DNA from: Prolixibacteraceae bacterium UBA1413
GTDB taxonomy: Bacteria > Bacteroidota > Bacteroidia > Bacteroidales > Prolixibacteraceae
Assembly: GCA_002304925.1 (NCBI GenBank)
Contig: DBPT01000027.1
Location: forward strand, 48,088-112,087
DNA length: 64,000 nucleotides
Direction of reading: 5' to 3'
Numbering within the stretch: position 1 is the stretch's first letter; each line of letters starts with the position of its first letter. A program made the position numbers and the translations under genes. A model generated the notes under the pieces. The model was not told the origin of the DNA. It was given only the letters and a program-made list of their open reading frames with translations, and made no database searches. Below, in pieces: positions 17,599 through 26,314 of this stretch.

Positions 17599-20500
17599 AT
17601 GAAAAAAATTGCGCTGTTATTAGCCCTTTTCCTCTTCGGGATACAGGGCTTATTTGCACAAACCCGGGATATTACGGGTTCCGTGACTTCTTCGGAAGAT
17701 GGGGCTCCTATTCCCGGTGTTTCCGTGATGGTGAAAGGGACGACGGTCGGTACGGTTACCGATGTGAACGGTAACTTTTCACTGAGTATCCCGGCCTTCG
17801 CACAAACCCTTTCATTTTCCTTTGTCGGGATGAATTCTTTGGATGTTCCTATTGGCACACAAAGCGAATTCAAGATTCTGATGTATCCTGCTACATTTGG
17901 GGTAGATGAAGTTGTGGTGACCGCCCTGGGTATATCGAGGCAGAAAAAGTCATTGGGTTATGCTGTTCAGGATATCCAGAGTGAAGAGATCGTGAAGGCG
18001 GCACCCGTTAATGTGATTTCAACACTTGCAGGGAAAGTTGCCGGGGTACAGGTCAACCAGGCTGGTGGCCAGATCGGTGCCTCCTCGCGTGTTGTCATCC
18101 GTGGAAACAGTTCATTGGGAAGCAACGAACCTCTCGTGGTGGTTGACGGTATTCCGATTGCCAACAACTCCATTACGGCCAATTCTGTGGACTATGGTAG
18201 CGGACTGTACGATATCAATCCGCAGGACATAGAATCCATATCCATACTGAAAGGTGGTGCAGCCGCAGCGTTGTATGGTATGTGGGCAGGTCATGGGGTA
18301 ATCCTGATCACTACGAAATCAGGACGCGGAAAGGCCAGGGGGGTTCAGATCTCCTATGAAGGAAACTATAATGTAGACCAGGTTTACAGCATTCAGCGGT
18401 ACCAGAACAAATACGGTCAGGGTTACCTGGGTGATGAGTGGTACTGGAAGGAAGCAAAGGCAGAGGGTTATACGGGAAGTTATCAGGATTTCGTCCTGGG
18501 TGGTTACGATCCGGGGTATGGATTTGCTTATGTGGATGGATTCGGCTCGGGTGTGAACGACGGTGTGGATGAAAGCTGGGGTCCCCGGTTAGACATAGGA
18601 CTGATGATCCCGCAGTATAACAGTCCGGTGGTCGATGGCGTCCGTAAAGCAACTCCCTGGGTATCTAATCCCAACAATGTGAGAGATCTTTATCAACTTG
18701 GGCATTCGACCAATCACAATATTTCTCTGACTTCTGTAACGGATAATTCCAATACCCGCCTTTCTCTCGGTATCCGTGACCAGATCGGTGTGTTACCCAA
18801 TACTGATATGACGCGTTATACCGCAGCGATCAATTCTACCATGAAACTCTCCAAGTTGGTGGAATATAACATTTCCATGACTTATTCGCGCAATGAAAGC
18901 GATAACCTGCCGGTCACGGAGTATAATGCCAGTAACCCGATGCAGTCTCTCGGACAGTGGACCGGCCGTCAGATCGACATGAAAGATCTGAAAGCCAACT
19001 GGAAAACAACCATGGAAAACGGCTATCCCTATAACTGGAACAGCAATTACCATAACAATCCTTTCTGGAGTTTGAATAAGAACACCAATTCATTCCAGAA
19101 AAACAGGGTTTTTGGCAAAACCTCATTATTCATTTTGCCCGCCAAGGATTTGAAAATCGAAGCTCGTTTGGGATTGGATTATTACAATTCGAAAAACAAA
19201 CCCATCACGACTTACCGTTCCAATGAAATGGCTGCGGGGTACCAGGCCTGGGATGGCGGCTGGTTCAGGCTGAATTCAATGGCCAGCACGGAGATTAATG
19301 CCGATCTTATAGCTTATTATGATCTGGTGTTTGGCGATTTGTCCATAAACCTTCTGGGGGGTGCCAACTACCGCAACCGCCGCTGGGATTCCCAAACCCT
19401 GGGGGCAGATATCCTGACTGTACCTGACCTTTTCACCATATCTAACGTCAGTGGCAGTCCGGTAACGGCCATGGACAATGATTGGGTACGGTCCAATAGT
19501 GTGTACGGTGCAGGATCGTTCGGTTACAATAACTTTGTTTTCCTGGATGCCACAGTCCGCAACGACTGGTCTTCAACCATCAAGGATCCTATCTTCTATC
19601 CGTCATTTAGTCTGAGTGTACTTCCTTTGGAAGCTACAGGTTTACAATCGGATATTCTTTCCTATCTTAAACTTCGCGGAGGCTGGGCAAAGGTTGGATC
19701 TGCAACGGGAGCATACCGGACGGATCCCTATTTCTCAGCAGGATCATCTACGATTTATGGCATAACACAGTATAGCCAGACTACTGAATTCCCGCCGGCA
19801 TCGCTGAAACCCGAACGGGTTGTGACTACGGAACTGGGTCTGGAAGCTAATTTCCTGAAGAACCGGATCGGACTGGATGTGGCTGTGTACGACAAAACCA
19901 CCACTAACCAGATACTAAGTGTTCAGATATCCAAGGCAACCGGTTACAACACTTCGCTGGTCAATGCCGGTGAACTGAACAACAAGGGTATTGAAGTTCA
20001 GTTACGTGGTGACATTTTCAAATCGTCCCATGGTTTCAACTGGGAAATGACTCTTAACTGGGCAAAAGATAAAAGCGAAATTGTAGAACTCTATACCGAT
20101 CCCATTACCGGGCAGTCTTTGGAGTCTTATCAGATTGGCAGTCAATGGAGTACTTACGTACAGGCACGTCCGGGAGAGCCTTGGGGGGTGATCTACGGAA
20201 CCGGTATGTTGCGCAGGAAATCCGACAATGCGATCATCGTTAATGCCGGTGGCCGTCCAAGGACCCAAGCCAATATGATCCTGGGGAATGTAACACCTGA
20301 TTGGCTGGGTGGCATCCGCAATGCGTTCAGCTATAAGAATTTCAGTGCCGGATTCCTGGTCGATCTCCGTAAGGGTGGCGATATTTTCAGTGTTTCCCAG
20401 ATGTTCGGATCCTACAGCGGATTGCTCGAGCACACCGCACTGGATGACCACCGTGAAAACGGAATTATCCTTGGCAAGAACTTTTTGAAAGATGAAAAAT

Positions 20501-20886
20501 TCGTCAAAGTCGTCGGTAAAGCGGCTCCCGATATTCAGGATTCCGAATTTGCCGAAAACGATATCGTCACCGATGCCCAAACGTTCTTTGAATCCTATTA
20601 CGGCAACCGCGAATTGTCTGTTTATGACGGATCCTATGTCAAATTGCGCGAGGCCAATCTGACGTATACGCTGCCCAAGTCTATCTTTGGTGTTTCCAGC
20701 TTCGTTAAAGGGGGTTCGATCTCCCTGGTTGGTACCAATCTGGCCATCCTGTGGCGTCATAAATCAAATATTTCAGGCCTCGATCCTGAAAATGTCGTGA
20801 ACAGTGGAAACAGTGGCGTCGGACTTGAGTCGACCACTTATCCTCCCTCCCGGAGCATGGGTCTCAAAGTGAATTTCAGTTTCTAA
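17599..20886 (+). CDS. SusC/RagA-family TonB-linked outer membrane transporter
   Basis: A 1095-residue TonB-dependent receptor. It has a signal peptide (MKKIALLLALFLFGIQGLFAQ), a carboxypeptidase-regulatory-like beta domain (about residues 23-100, DITGSVTSSEDGAPIPGVSV), the SusC-specific DEVVVTALG TonB-interacting stretch, a plug domain (about 120-240, VRIRGNSSLGSNEPLVVVDGIP-like segment) and a barrel ending in the aromatic residues LKVNFSF. SusC forms the outer-membrane channel and pairs with SusD, encoded 25 bases downstream. The imported nutrient is unknown; no hydrolase or regulator gene lies next to the pair. Confidence 0.96.
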   Translation: MKKIALLLALFLFGIQGLFAQTRDITGSVTSSEDGAPIPGVSVMVKGTTVGTVTDVNGNFSLSIPAFAQTLSFSFVGMNSLDVPIGTQSEFKILMYPATFGVDEVVVTALGISRQKKSLGYAVQDIQSEEIVKAAPVNVISTLAGKVAGVQVNQAGGQIGASSRVVIRGNSSLGSNEPLVVVDGIPIANNSITANSVDYGSGLYDINPQDIESISILKGGAAAALYGMWAGHGVILITTKSGRGKARGVQISYEGNYNVDQVYSIQRYQNKYGQGYLGDEWYWKEAKAEGYTGSYQDFVLGGYDPGYGFAYVDGFGSGVNDGVDESWGPRLDIGLMIPQYNSPVVDGVRKATPWVSNPNNVRDLYQLGHSTNHNISLTSVTDNSNTRLSLGIRDQIGVLPNTDMTRYTAAINSTMKLSKLVEYNISMTYSRNESDNLPVTEYNASNPMQSLGQWTGRQIDMKDLKANWKTTMENGYPYNWNSNYHNNPFWSLNKNTNSFQKNRVFGKTSLFILPAKDLKIEARLGLDYYNSKNKPITTYRSNEMAAGYQAWDGGWFRLNSMASTEINADLIAYYDLVFGDLSINLLGGANYRNRRWDSQTLGADILTVPDLFTISNVSGSPVTAMDNDWVRSNSVYGAGSFGYNNFVFLDATVRNDWSSTIKDPIFYPSFSLSVLPLEATGLQSDILSYLKLRGGWAKVGSATGAYRTDPYFSAGSSTIYGITQYSQTTEFPPASLKPERVVTTELGLEANFLKNRIGLDVAVYDKTTTNQILSVQISKATGYNTSLVNAGELNNKGIEVQLRGDIFKSSHGFNWEMTLNWAKDKSEIVELYTDPITGQSLESYQIGSQWSTYVQARPGEPWGVIYGTGMLRRKSDNAIIVNAGGRPRTQANMILGNVTPDWLGGIRNAFSYKNFSAGFLVDLRKGGDIFSVSQMFGSYSGLLEHTALDDHRENGIILGKNFLKDEKFVKVVGKAAPDIQDSEFAENDIVTDAQTFFESYYGNRELSVYDGSYVKLREANLTYTLPKSIFGVSSFVKGGSISLVGTNLAILWRHKSNISGLDPENVVNSGNSGVGLESTTYPPSRSMGLKVNFSF

Positions 20887-20911
20887 ATAATTAACTTGAA
20901 TTGAAAATATT

Positions 20912-22369
20912 ATGAAAAAATATTTTGGAAGAATTTTCGCAGTTGCTTTCATTACAACATTGCTTGTTGCCGGTTGTACTGATGAGTTTGCAGAAATAAA
21001 CACAGACCCTGACAGGGCAAAAGATGCTCCTGCCACCAATGTGCTGGCTTTTGTGATCCGTTATTTATCAGCCACGCAGTTTGATCCCTGGAAAGATATG
21101 AACGAAGTTAGTACTTATGCCGGTTACGTGGCCAAAATCCAGTATATCGACGAATGCCGTTACCAGTTCAGACCGGGAGTCGTAGAGAATAACTGGTATT
21201 ACGATTACATCCTTCTCAACAATATCAATGAGATCAAGAAAAAGGCTGCTACTGACGGAGCCACAAACCTGATGGCTGTTGCGCAGACCCTGGAAGTTGT
21301 CGTTTTTCAGATTGCAACCGATACTTGGAGGGATATTCCATTCACGGAAGCGATCAAACTGAATGATGGGATCCTGCTGCCCAAGTATGATAAACAGGAA
21401 GATATTTACCCGGCTTTGCTGGCAGAACTGAAAACTGCAGCCGATGCTTTTGCATCAGGGGGTACCGATGCACTGGGTGACGGGGACATCATGTTCGGCG
21501 GGGATGTGGAATTATGGCAGAAATTTGCCAACTCCCTCCGGCTGCGCTTAGCTATGCGGATTTCCGGTGTCAGCAGCGCACTGGCCAAAAGTACTGTGGA
21601 GGAAGTTTTGGGTAATCCATCCAAATATCCGGTCATGGAGAGCAACGACGACAATGCTTTCTTCTGGTGGCCGGGAGCTTCACCCTATGAAGAACCCTGG
21701 TATACCGATTCAAAAACCCGTGACGACCATGGGATCAGTGACGTGATCGTGAATGTTCTGAAGTCATTGGACGATCCGCGGTTACCGGTTTATGCTTTCC
21801 CGGCAGCTGCTGACGGAGAGTACAGAGGTTTTACCATTGGAGCAGCGGCCCAACCCGCGTTGACCACTATTTCAAGAATTGGTGAAAGATTCCGGAAAGA
21901 TCCTGCCGGATTTACTCCCTATATGCGTTATGCCGAAGTTATGTTCCATGTTGCTGAAGCAGCCAAGATAGGATTTTCCACAGGTACCACCGCACAGAAG
22001 GCTTATGAAGCAGGCGTAACTGCCTCCCTGGAGGAAAACGGTATCGCTAAAGCCGACATTGCCACTTACCTTGCCGGCAAGGGAAAATTCGACAATACCC
22101 TCGATCAGATCTACCTCCAGGAATGGATCGCCATGTTCAAACAGGGTATGGAAGGATGGTCCCTCTACCGGAGAACCGGCATCCCCAAAACCCATTATGT
22201 GGCTCCCGGTTCACCTTACTCTGGCCATAATACACCGCCATTCCGCTATCCCTACCCGGCCAATGAACTGACCTATAACCAGGCCAATTCCAAGCCGTTC
22301 GTTGACACGGTGGTGGATGACTTCTGGGGCAAGCAAATGTGGTGGGATACCCGTACAGGGGTCCATTAA
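20912..22369 (+). CDS. SusD/RagB-family surface lipoprotein (SusD-like 2 type)
   Basis: A 485-residue lipoprotein with signal MKKYFGRIFAVAFITTLLVAGC (lipobox VAGC). The helical TPR-like body with ATDTWRDIPFTEA, KFANSLRLRLAMRISG and the C-terminal MRYAEVMFHVAEAAKIG and EWIAMFKQGMEGWSLYRRTGIP segments fits the SusD_like_2 branch (Pfam PF12771) more than classical SusD. It caps the SusC barrel at the cell surface and captures the substrate. It follows susC after 25 bases and the pair ends in a strong terminator. Confidence 0.94.
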   Translation: MKKYFGRIFAVAFITTLLVAGCTDEFAEINTDPDRAKDAPATNVLAFVIRYLSATQFDPWKDMNEVSTYAGYVAKIQYIDECRYQFRPGVVENNWYYDYILLNNINEIKKKAATDGATNLMAVAQTLEVVVFQIATDTWRDIPFTEAIKLNDGILLPKYDKQEDIYPALLAELKTAADAFASGGTDALGDGDIMFGGDVELWQKFANSLRLRLAMRISGVSSALAKSTVEEVLGNPSKYPVMESNDDNAFFWWPGASPYEEPWYTDSKTRDDHGISDVIVNVLKSLDDPRLPVYAFPAAADGEYRGFTIGAAAQPALTTISRIGERFRKDPAGFTPYMRYAEVMFHVAEAAKIGFSTGTTAQKAYEAGVTASLEENGIAKADIATYLAGKGKFDNTLDQIYLQEWIAMFKQGMEGWSLYRRTGIPKTHYVAPGSPYSGHNTPPFRYPYPANELTYNQANSKPFVDTVVDDFWGKQMWWDTRTGVH

Positions 22370-22393
22370 CCTATAACTTTTTATGAAATGACA

Positions 22394-22427
22394 AGAAATC
22401 CGGCTATCTGCCGGATTTCTTTTTTTG
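22394..22427 (+). terminator. Rho-independent terminator of the susC/susD operon
   Basis: A perfect 11-pair stem (AGAAATCCGGC with GCCGGATTTCT) with a five-base loop is followed by a run of seven T. It lies 25 bases after the susD stop. Confidence 0.92.
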
Positions 22428-22446
22428 TTATCTTGCCTGAAAAAAC

Positions 22447-23424
22447 ATGAATCACAGGCAGCTTCGTGTTGTATTTATGGGTACCCCGGAATTTGCTGTG
22501 GAGAGCCTCAAAGCTCTTGTTGAGAACGGTTACAACGTGGTGGGGGTCATCACCGCTCCTGATAAGCCTGCAGGGCGGGGACTGAAGGTGACCGAAAGCG
22601 CGGTGAAGAAATATGCCGTATCGGCGGATCTTCCGGTGCTGCAGCCTGAAAAGCTGAAAAATCCGGCTTTTCTGGAAGAGCTGGCCGCCCTGAAGGCGGA
22701 CCTTCAGATCGTGGTGGCCTTCCGCATGCTGCCCGAGGTGGTATGGGCCATGCCTCCCCTGGGAACCTTTAACCTGCATGCTTCCCTGTTGCCACAGTAC
22801 CGGGGAGCCGCTCCCCTGAACTGGGCCGTTATCAACGGAGAGACGGAAACCGGGGTCACCACCTTTCTCCTCTCCCATGAAATCGATACCGGAAATATTC
22901 TTTTCCGGGAGAAGGAACCCATTGCGCACGAAGATACCGCCGGCGACCTCCATGACCGCCTCATGGTCAAAGGCGCCAGACTGGTCCTGAGAACCGTGGA
23001 TGCCCTGGCTTCAGGCGACTATACCCCTATTCCGCAGGAGGAACTCTTTACCGGGGCAGGAGAACCAAAGGGTGCCCCCAAGCTCTTCAGGGAGGATATG
23101 CGTATCGACTGGAGGGCTCCGGCAGAGCAGGTGCGCAATCTAATCAGGGGTCTTTCACCCTGGCCCGCCGCCTGGACAATGCTGCGGCATCAGGAAACCG
23201 GTATGGATATCGAAATGAAAATCCTCCGCGTCAGAATTGGCAGTCACGTCGGTGAGGGCACCCCCCCGGGGATGCTCCGTTCCGACGGGAAAAAAAGTCT
23301 GGAAGTGGCTTGCGGCGACCGGTGGGTGCAAATTACCGACCTGCAACTCGCCGGGAAAAAGCGGATGCAGACGGCAGAATTCCTGCGGGGGTTTCCGCAT
23401 ATCAGGAATTATTCGGCACTATAA
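22447..23424 (+). CDS. fmt: Methionyl-tRNA formyltransferase
   Basis: A 325-residue enzyme that formylates Met-tRNAi using 10-formyl-tetrahydrofolate. The opening VVFMGTPEFAVESL, the active-site LHASLLPQYRGAAPLNWAVINGE and the Asp in HEIDTGNIL are conserved. The C-terminal anticodon-arm-contacting domain (KKSLEVACGDRWVQITDLQLAGKKRM) is complete. The start lies just after the susD terminator, with TATCTTGC as a possible weak -7 box about 12 bases upstream of the ATG. Confidence 0.96.
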   Translation: MNHRQLRVVFMGTPEFAVESLKALVENGYNVVGVITAPDKPAGRGLKVTESAVKKYAVSADLPVLQPEKLKNPAFLEELAALKADLQIVVAFRMLPEVVWAMPPLGTFNLHASLLPQYRGAAPLNWAVINGETETGVTTFLLSHEIDTGNILFREKEPIAHEDTAGDLHDRLMVKGARLVLRTVDALASGDYTPIPQEELFTGAGEPKGAPKLFREDMRIDWRAPAEQVRNLIRGLSPWPAAWTMLRHQETGMDIEMKILRVRIGSHVGEGTPPGMLRSDGKKSLEVACGDRWVQITDLQLAGKKRMQTAEFLRGFPHIRNYSAL

Positions 23425-23460
23425 ACCACCCCGTCACTTCACGTGTTCCCCGTAAAATGC

Positions 23461-23557
23461 CACCATTCCTGTCGCTTCGGAGAGGGAACAGCCCGTCGGC
23501 GCCAGCATTGAAGCCCGTTGAATCCACCCCTCCTATCGCTTCGGGCAGGAGGGGAAC
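23461..23557. repeat. Degraded pair of palindromic intergenic repeats
   Basis: Two related units share the core TCGCTTCGG: 23461-23489 and 23525-23557. The second forms a perfect eight-pair stem, CCCCTCCT (23527-23534) with AGGAGGGG (23547-23554). The first is a weaker version, TTCCT...GAGGGAA. The form, with ACCACCCCGTCACTTC just before at 23425-23440, resembles short GC-rich intergenic repeats found in multiple copies in Bacteroidota genomes. That comparison is from memory, and only one locus is in this window. Confidence 0.5.
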
Positions 23558-23616
23558 TTGATTCGTGCGTCGATAAAATCTCTTCCCGGCCAGAAGGTGT
23601 ACCCTCCACAGGAGGG

Positions 23617-23645
23617 GGAGGTGATGAAGGAATCACCTGTTTTTC
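23617..23645 (+). terminator. Probable terminator of fmt
   Basis: AGGTGAT (23619-23625) pairs with ATCACCT (23632-23638) across a six-base loop, followed by GTTTTT. It overlaps the last codons of the convergent glucosaminidase gene, so it works as a terminator for fmt rather than for that gene. Confidence 0.55.
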
Positions 23646-24577
23646 CCTTTCTGAAGTTTCAGGATTGTGCCTACAGTAATCATCTCACCGTATCTGAGTC
23701 CGTTGATACGGTACAAAGCCCTGAGCCTGATCCCGTAATACTGGGAGATGTAGTGCATCGATTCCCCTTCGGCCACCCGGTGGATCCTGTACATTCCGCC
23801 GGCTTTTCCCTTTTTGTGCTGCAGGTAGAGGATTTCCCCGGCCATTGGCTCATACCCTTCGGGATAATCATTGAATTTGCGGAGTTCCCAGCTCTTTACA
23901 CCGGTTTCCTGGCTCAGCAAACCGAAGGTATCCCCTTCACGGGCAATGGTTGACTTTAAGCCGTTTTGGAGGGTGATTTCCCGGGAACTGTATGGATTTA
24001 TGAATATCTCTTTGTTGAAATTGTCGCCGAGCCGCATTTTTTCGACCTGTGCACGTTCCTCATAGGTCATTTTGTGGTCTAGTTTCCACAGTTGGTGTTC
24101 TTCGATGATGTCGATCACCTTTTCGGCATAGCGCGGATCGGTGGCATATCCCGCCTTTTTGAGTCCCCGGGCCCACCCGGCAAAATCGGTGGGTTTCAGC
24201 TCGAAAAGGGAGTTGTAGCGCGGATTGCTCATCAGGAAATTCGTATGGTCCACATAGGAATCCTCTACGGTCTTATATTTCCGGAAACACTCATTTTTCT
24301 CATCATCGTCGTGGTATGACCTGGCGCCCTGCCAGTCTGATTTGCATTTGATTCCGAAATGGTTGTTTGATTTCCGGGCCATCTCGCTATTGCCGTCGGC
24401 TGATTCCAGACAGGCCTGGGCCATCTTGATGCTTGCGGGAATGCCGCTGCGGTTCATTTCGCTGATGGCCAGCAACTGGTATTTCCGGATGTATTCAGGT
24501 CGGCTGAGCCGCTGGGCCCCGGCAGGAAGCAAGAGCACCATCAGCATCATAAAGGCTGCGCTTTTTCTCAGGATCAT
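23633..24577 (-). CDS. Secreted glucosaminidase (GH73) with LysM domains
   Basis: A 314-residue secreted peptidoglycan hydrolase. It has a signal peptide (MILRKSAAFMMLMVLLLPAGAQ), a GH73 N-acetylglucosaminidase domain (about residues 30-165, MAQACLESADGNSEMARKSNNHFGIK with the catalytic Glu in LESADG), and two C-terminal LysM-type segments (about 200-260 and 265-312, IAREGDTFGLLSQETGVKSW and HRVAEGESMHYISQYYGI). It probably cleaves glycan strands during wall turnover. It diverges from cdd. Confidence 0.9.
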   Translation of the reverse strand: MILRKSAAFMMLMVLLLPAGAQRLSRPEYIRKYQLLAISEMNRSGIPASIKMAQACLESADGNSEMARKSNNHFGIKCKSDWQGARSYHDDDEKNECFRKYKTVEDSYVDHTNFLMSNPRYNSLFELKPTDFAGWARGLKKAGYATDPRYAEKVIDIIEEHQLWKLDHKMTYEERAQVEKMRLGDNFNKEIFINPYSSREITLQNGLKSTIAREGDTFGLLSQETGVKSWELRKFNDYPEGYEPMAGEILYLQHKKGKAGGMYRIHRVAEGESMHYISQYYGIRLRALYRINGLRYGEMITVGTILKLQKGKNR

Positions 24578-24651
24578 GATGAGTAGTTCTCAAAATTTGA
24601 GGTAAATATAATTTTCTTACCTTAAATATTGTACTTTTAAGGAAAAATCGG

Positions 24652-25140
24652 ATGATGATTCTGCGGGAAGTTAAAATACAATTTAGGGAGTATTCCGGCG
24701 TGGAAGAGTTACCGGAGGCATGGGCGGGACTGGTTTCCGAAGCCCGGAAAGTGTCAGGTCTGGCATATTCCCCCTATTCAGGATTCAGGGTGGGGGCTGC
24801 CGTGCTGCTGGCCAACGGAACAGTAATCACCGGCAACAACCAGGAAAATGCAGCCTATCCTTCGGGATTGTGTGCCGAGCGAACCGCGATATTCTATGCC
24901 AACGCCAATTTCCCGGACATCCCTGTAACGGCCCTTGCCATTTCGGCAGCCAGTGCGAAAGGACGGGTGAAAGAACCTGTCAAACCCTGTGGCAGCTGCC
25001 GCCAGGTCATCCTGGAAACGGAAGCGCGCTTCGGACAACCCGTAATCCTTATCCTCGACGGAAGGAATGGCATTCAGGTCTTTGACGGTATTGATGACCT
25101 TCTCCCTTTCAGTTTCAAACCCGTCGCCCTGAAAGGGTAA
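24652..25140 (+). CDS. cdd: Cytidine deaminase
   Basis: A 162-residue enzyme that converts cytidine and deoxycytidine to uridine and deoxyuridine. Zinc ligands and the catalytic Glu lie in CAERTAIFYAN and in PCGSCRQV. NNQENAAYPSGL is the substrate-binding segment. Two tandem ATG codons occur at the start (24652, 24655). The last eight codons (KPVALKG-stop) are repeated, slightly changed, 53 bases downstream; see the repeat entry. Confidence 0.95.
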   Translation: MMILREVKIQFREYSGVEELPEAWAGLVSEARKVSGLAYSPYSGFRVGAAVLLANGTVITGNNQENAAYPSGLCAERTAIFYANANFPDIPVTALAISAASAKGRVKEPVKPCGSCRQVILETEARFGQPVILILDGRNGIQVFDGIDDLLPFSFKPVALKG

Positions 25141-25193
25141 TTTCCCGGAAGAGGCATCCCCGTCGTATTAACCCGGTGGCCCTGAAAGGGTAA
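25117..25193 (+). repeat. Direct repeat of the cdd 3' end
   Basis: 24 bases covering the last codons and stop of cdd (25117-25140) recur at 25170-25193 with 21 of 24 identical. All three differences fall at third codon positions, so the second copy would read NPVALKG-stop. The 29 bases between copies show no gene. Confidence 0.65.
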
Positions 25194-25281
25194 CCCTGTC
25201 ATATTATGCTTCCGGGGAAACGGGATAAACGGTCTTCCCGGTTCAGGAGGGATTGGGAGTGTCGGGGGAATCTGAAAAAAG

Positions 25282-26031
25282 TCAGGGCGTATCCTTTCCT
25301 CCGGGGGTTGCATTATCATCAGGTACTTTTTCTGAGGCTTTCTTTTCCTCCTTTTCCACCAGTTGTGCAAAGAAATTCCACAGCGGCTCATCGGGCGGGG
25401 GAGCCGTAATAACGACCGGTTCTTTTCTGACAGGATGGACAAATTCGACCCTCCGTGCGTGGAGGTGGATCCCTCCGTCGGGATTGGAGCGGGGGAAACC
25501 GTATTTCAGGTCTCCCTTGATGTGAACTCCGACCTTTGAAAGCTGCGCCCTGATCTGATGATGACGCCCTGTTAGGAGGTCGATCTCCAGCAGATGGTAA
25601 TTGTCAGAACTGGCAATGGTCCGGTAATTCATCAGGGCATGTTTGGAATCGAAAGCCTGGAAATTGTGAGCATAGGATTTGTTTTTATCGATACCCCTGG
25701 AAATCCAGTGTTCGAGGGTGCCTTCCGCGGGAACAGGCTGACTGTCAACCACCGCCCAGTACGTTTTTTTTATCTGATCTTTCCGTTGGAACATTTTGTT
25801 GAGTCGCGTCAGCGTCTTGCTGGTCCGGGCCATCAGGACTATGCCGCTGGTGGGACGGTCAATGCGATGGGGGAGTCCCAGGAAAACATCGCCGGGTTTG
25901 TCATATTTCTCCTTCAGATATGCCTTGACGGCATCCAACAACGGAGTATCCCCTGTCTGGTCAATCATGACGATCTCCCCGCAGGCTTTGTTAACGGCAA
26001 TGATATGATTGTCTTCGTATATTACTTCCAT
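25282..26031 (-). CDS. RluA-family RNA pseudouridine synthase
   Basis: A 249-residue pseudouridine synthase. The catalytic Asp is in LPHRIDRPTSGIVLMARTS, and the family's YWAVVDSQP, YHLLEIDLLTGRHHQIRAQL and HLHARRVEFVHPV segments follow. No S4 domain is seen at the N terminus. The tail is rich in Lys and Glu. Members modify 23S rRNA or tRNA; the target base cannot be told from the sequence. It diverges from dnaK. Confidence 0.9.
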   Translation of the reverse strand: MEVIYEDNHIIAVNKACGEIVMIDQTGDTPLLDAVKAYLKEKYDKPGDVFLGLPHRIDRPTSGIVLMARTSKTLTRLNKMFQRKDQIKKTYWAVVDSQPVPAEGTLEHWISRGIDKNKSYAHNFQAFDSKHALMNYRTIASSDNYHLLEIDLLTGRHHQIRAQLSKVGVHIKGDLKYGFPRSNPDGGIHLHARRVEFVHPVRKEPVVITAPPPDEPLWNFFAQLVEKEEKKASEKVPDDNATPGGKDTP

Positions 26032-26214
26032 GATTCTATGGGTAACGGTTGAGGTTGAGGTTAAGATGAAGCGTCGTGCATGTTTCTGGTTTCATACAAC
26101 AAAAATACAACATAATGTGGAGCTGTCAATACGGTTCTCTGAAAATAAGGTCTTCGGCCGGTTACTGTCGTTTTGTCATAAAAATTGGCAGGTCGGGATT
26201 TTAATCCCCGCGGG

Positions 26215-26260
26215 TTATGCCAGAATTGTCAGGGATGTTTTTTTTTCGGCAATGGCATAA
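26215..26260. promoter_or_regulatory. Inverted repeat upstream of dnaK
   Basis: TTATGCCA (26215-26222) and TGGCATAA (26253-26260) form a perfect eight-base inverted repeat with a 30-base spacer containing nine T, about 55 bases before dnaK. It may be a two-half-site operator or part of an RNA structure. The rest of the 283-base gap between the RluA gene and dnaK shows no gene and no CIRCE (TTAGCACTC) element. Confidence 0.3.
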
Positions 26261-26314
26261 TCATTGTTCCATTGAGGTAGTTTTCAAAGTATAAAAACTT
26301 AAAATCACTATAGA

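Noticed and set aside
26032..26314. CIRCE element or sigma-54 promoter before dnaK
   Set aside because: No TTAGCACTC-type repeat is present; the TTGGCAGG stretch near 26195 lacks the second GC element of a sigma-54 site.
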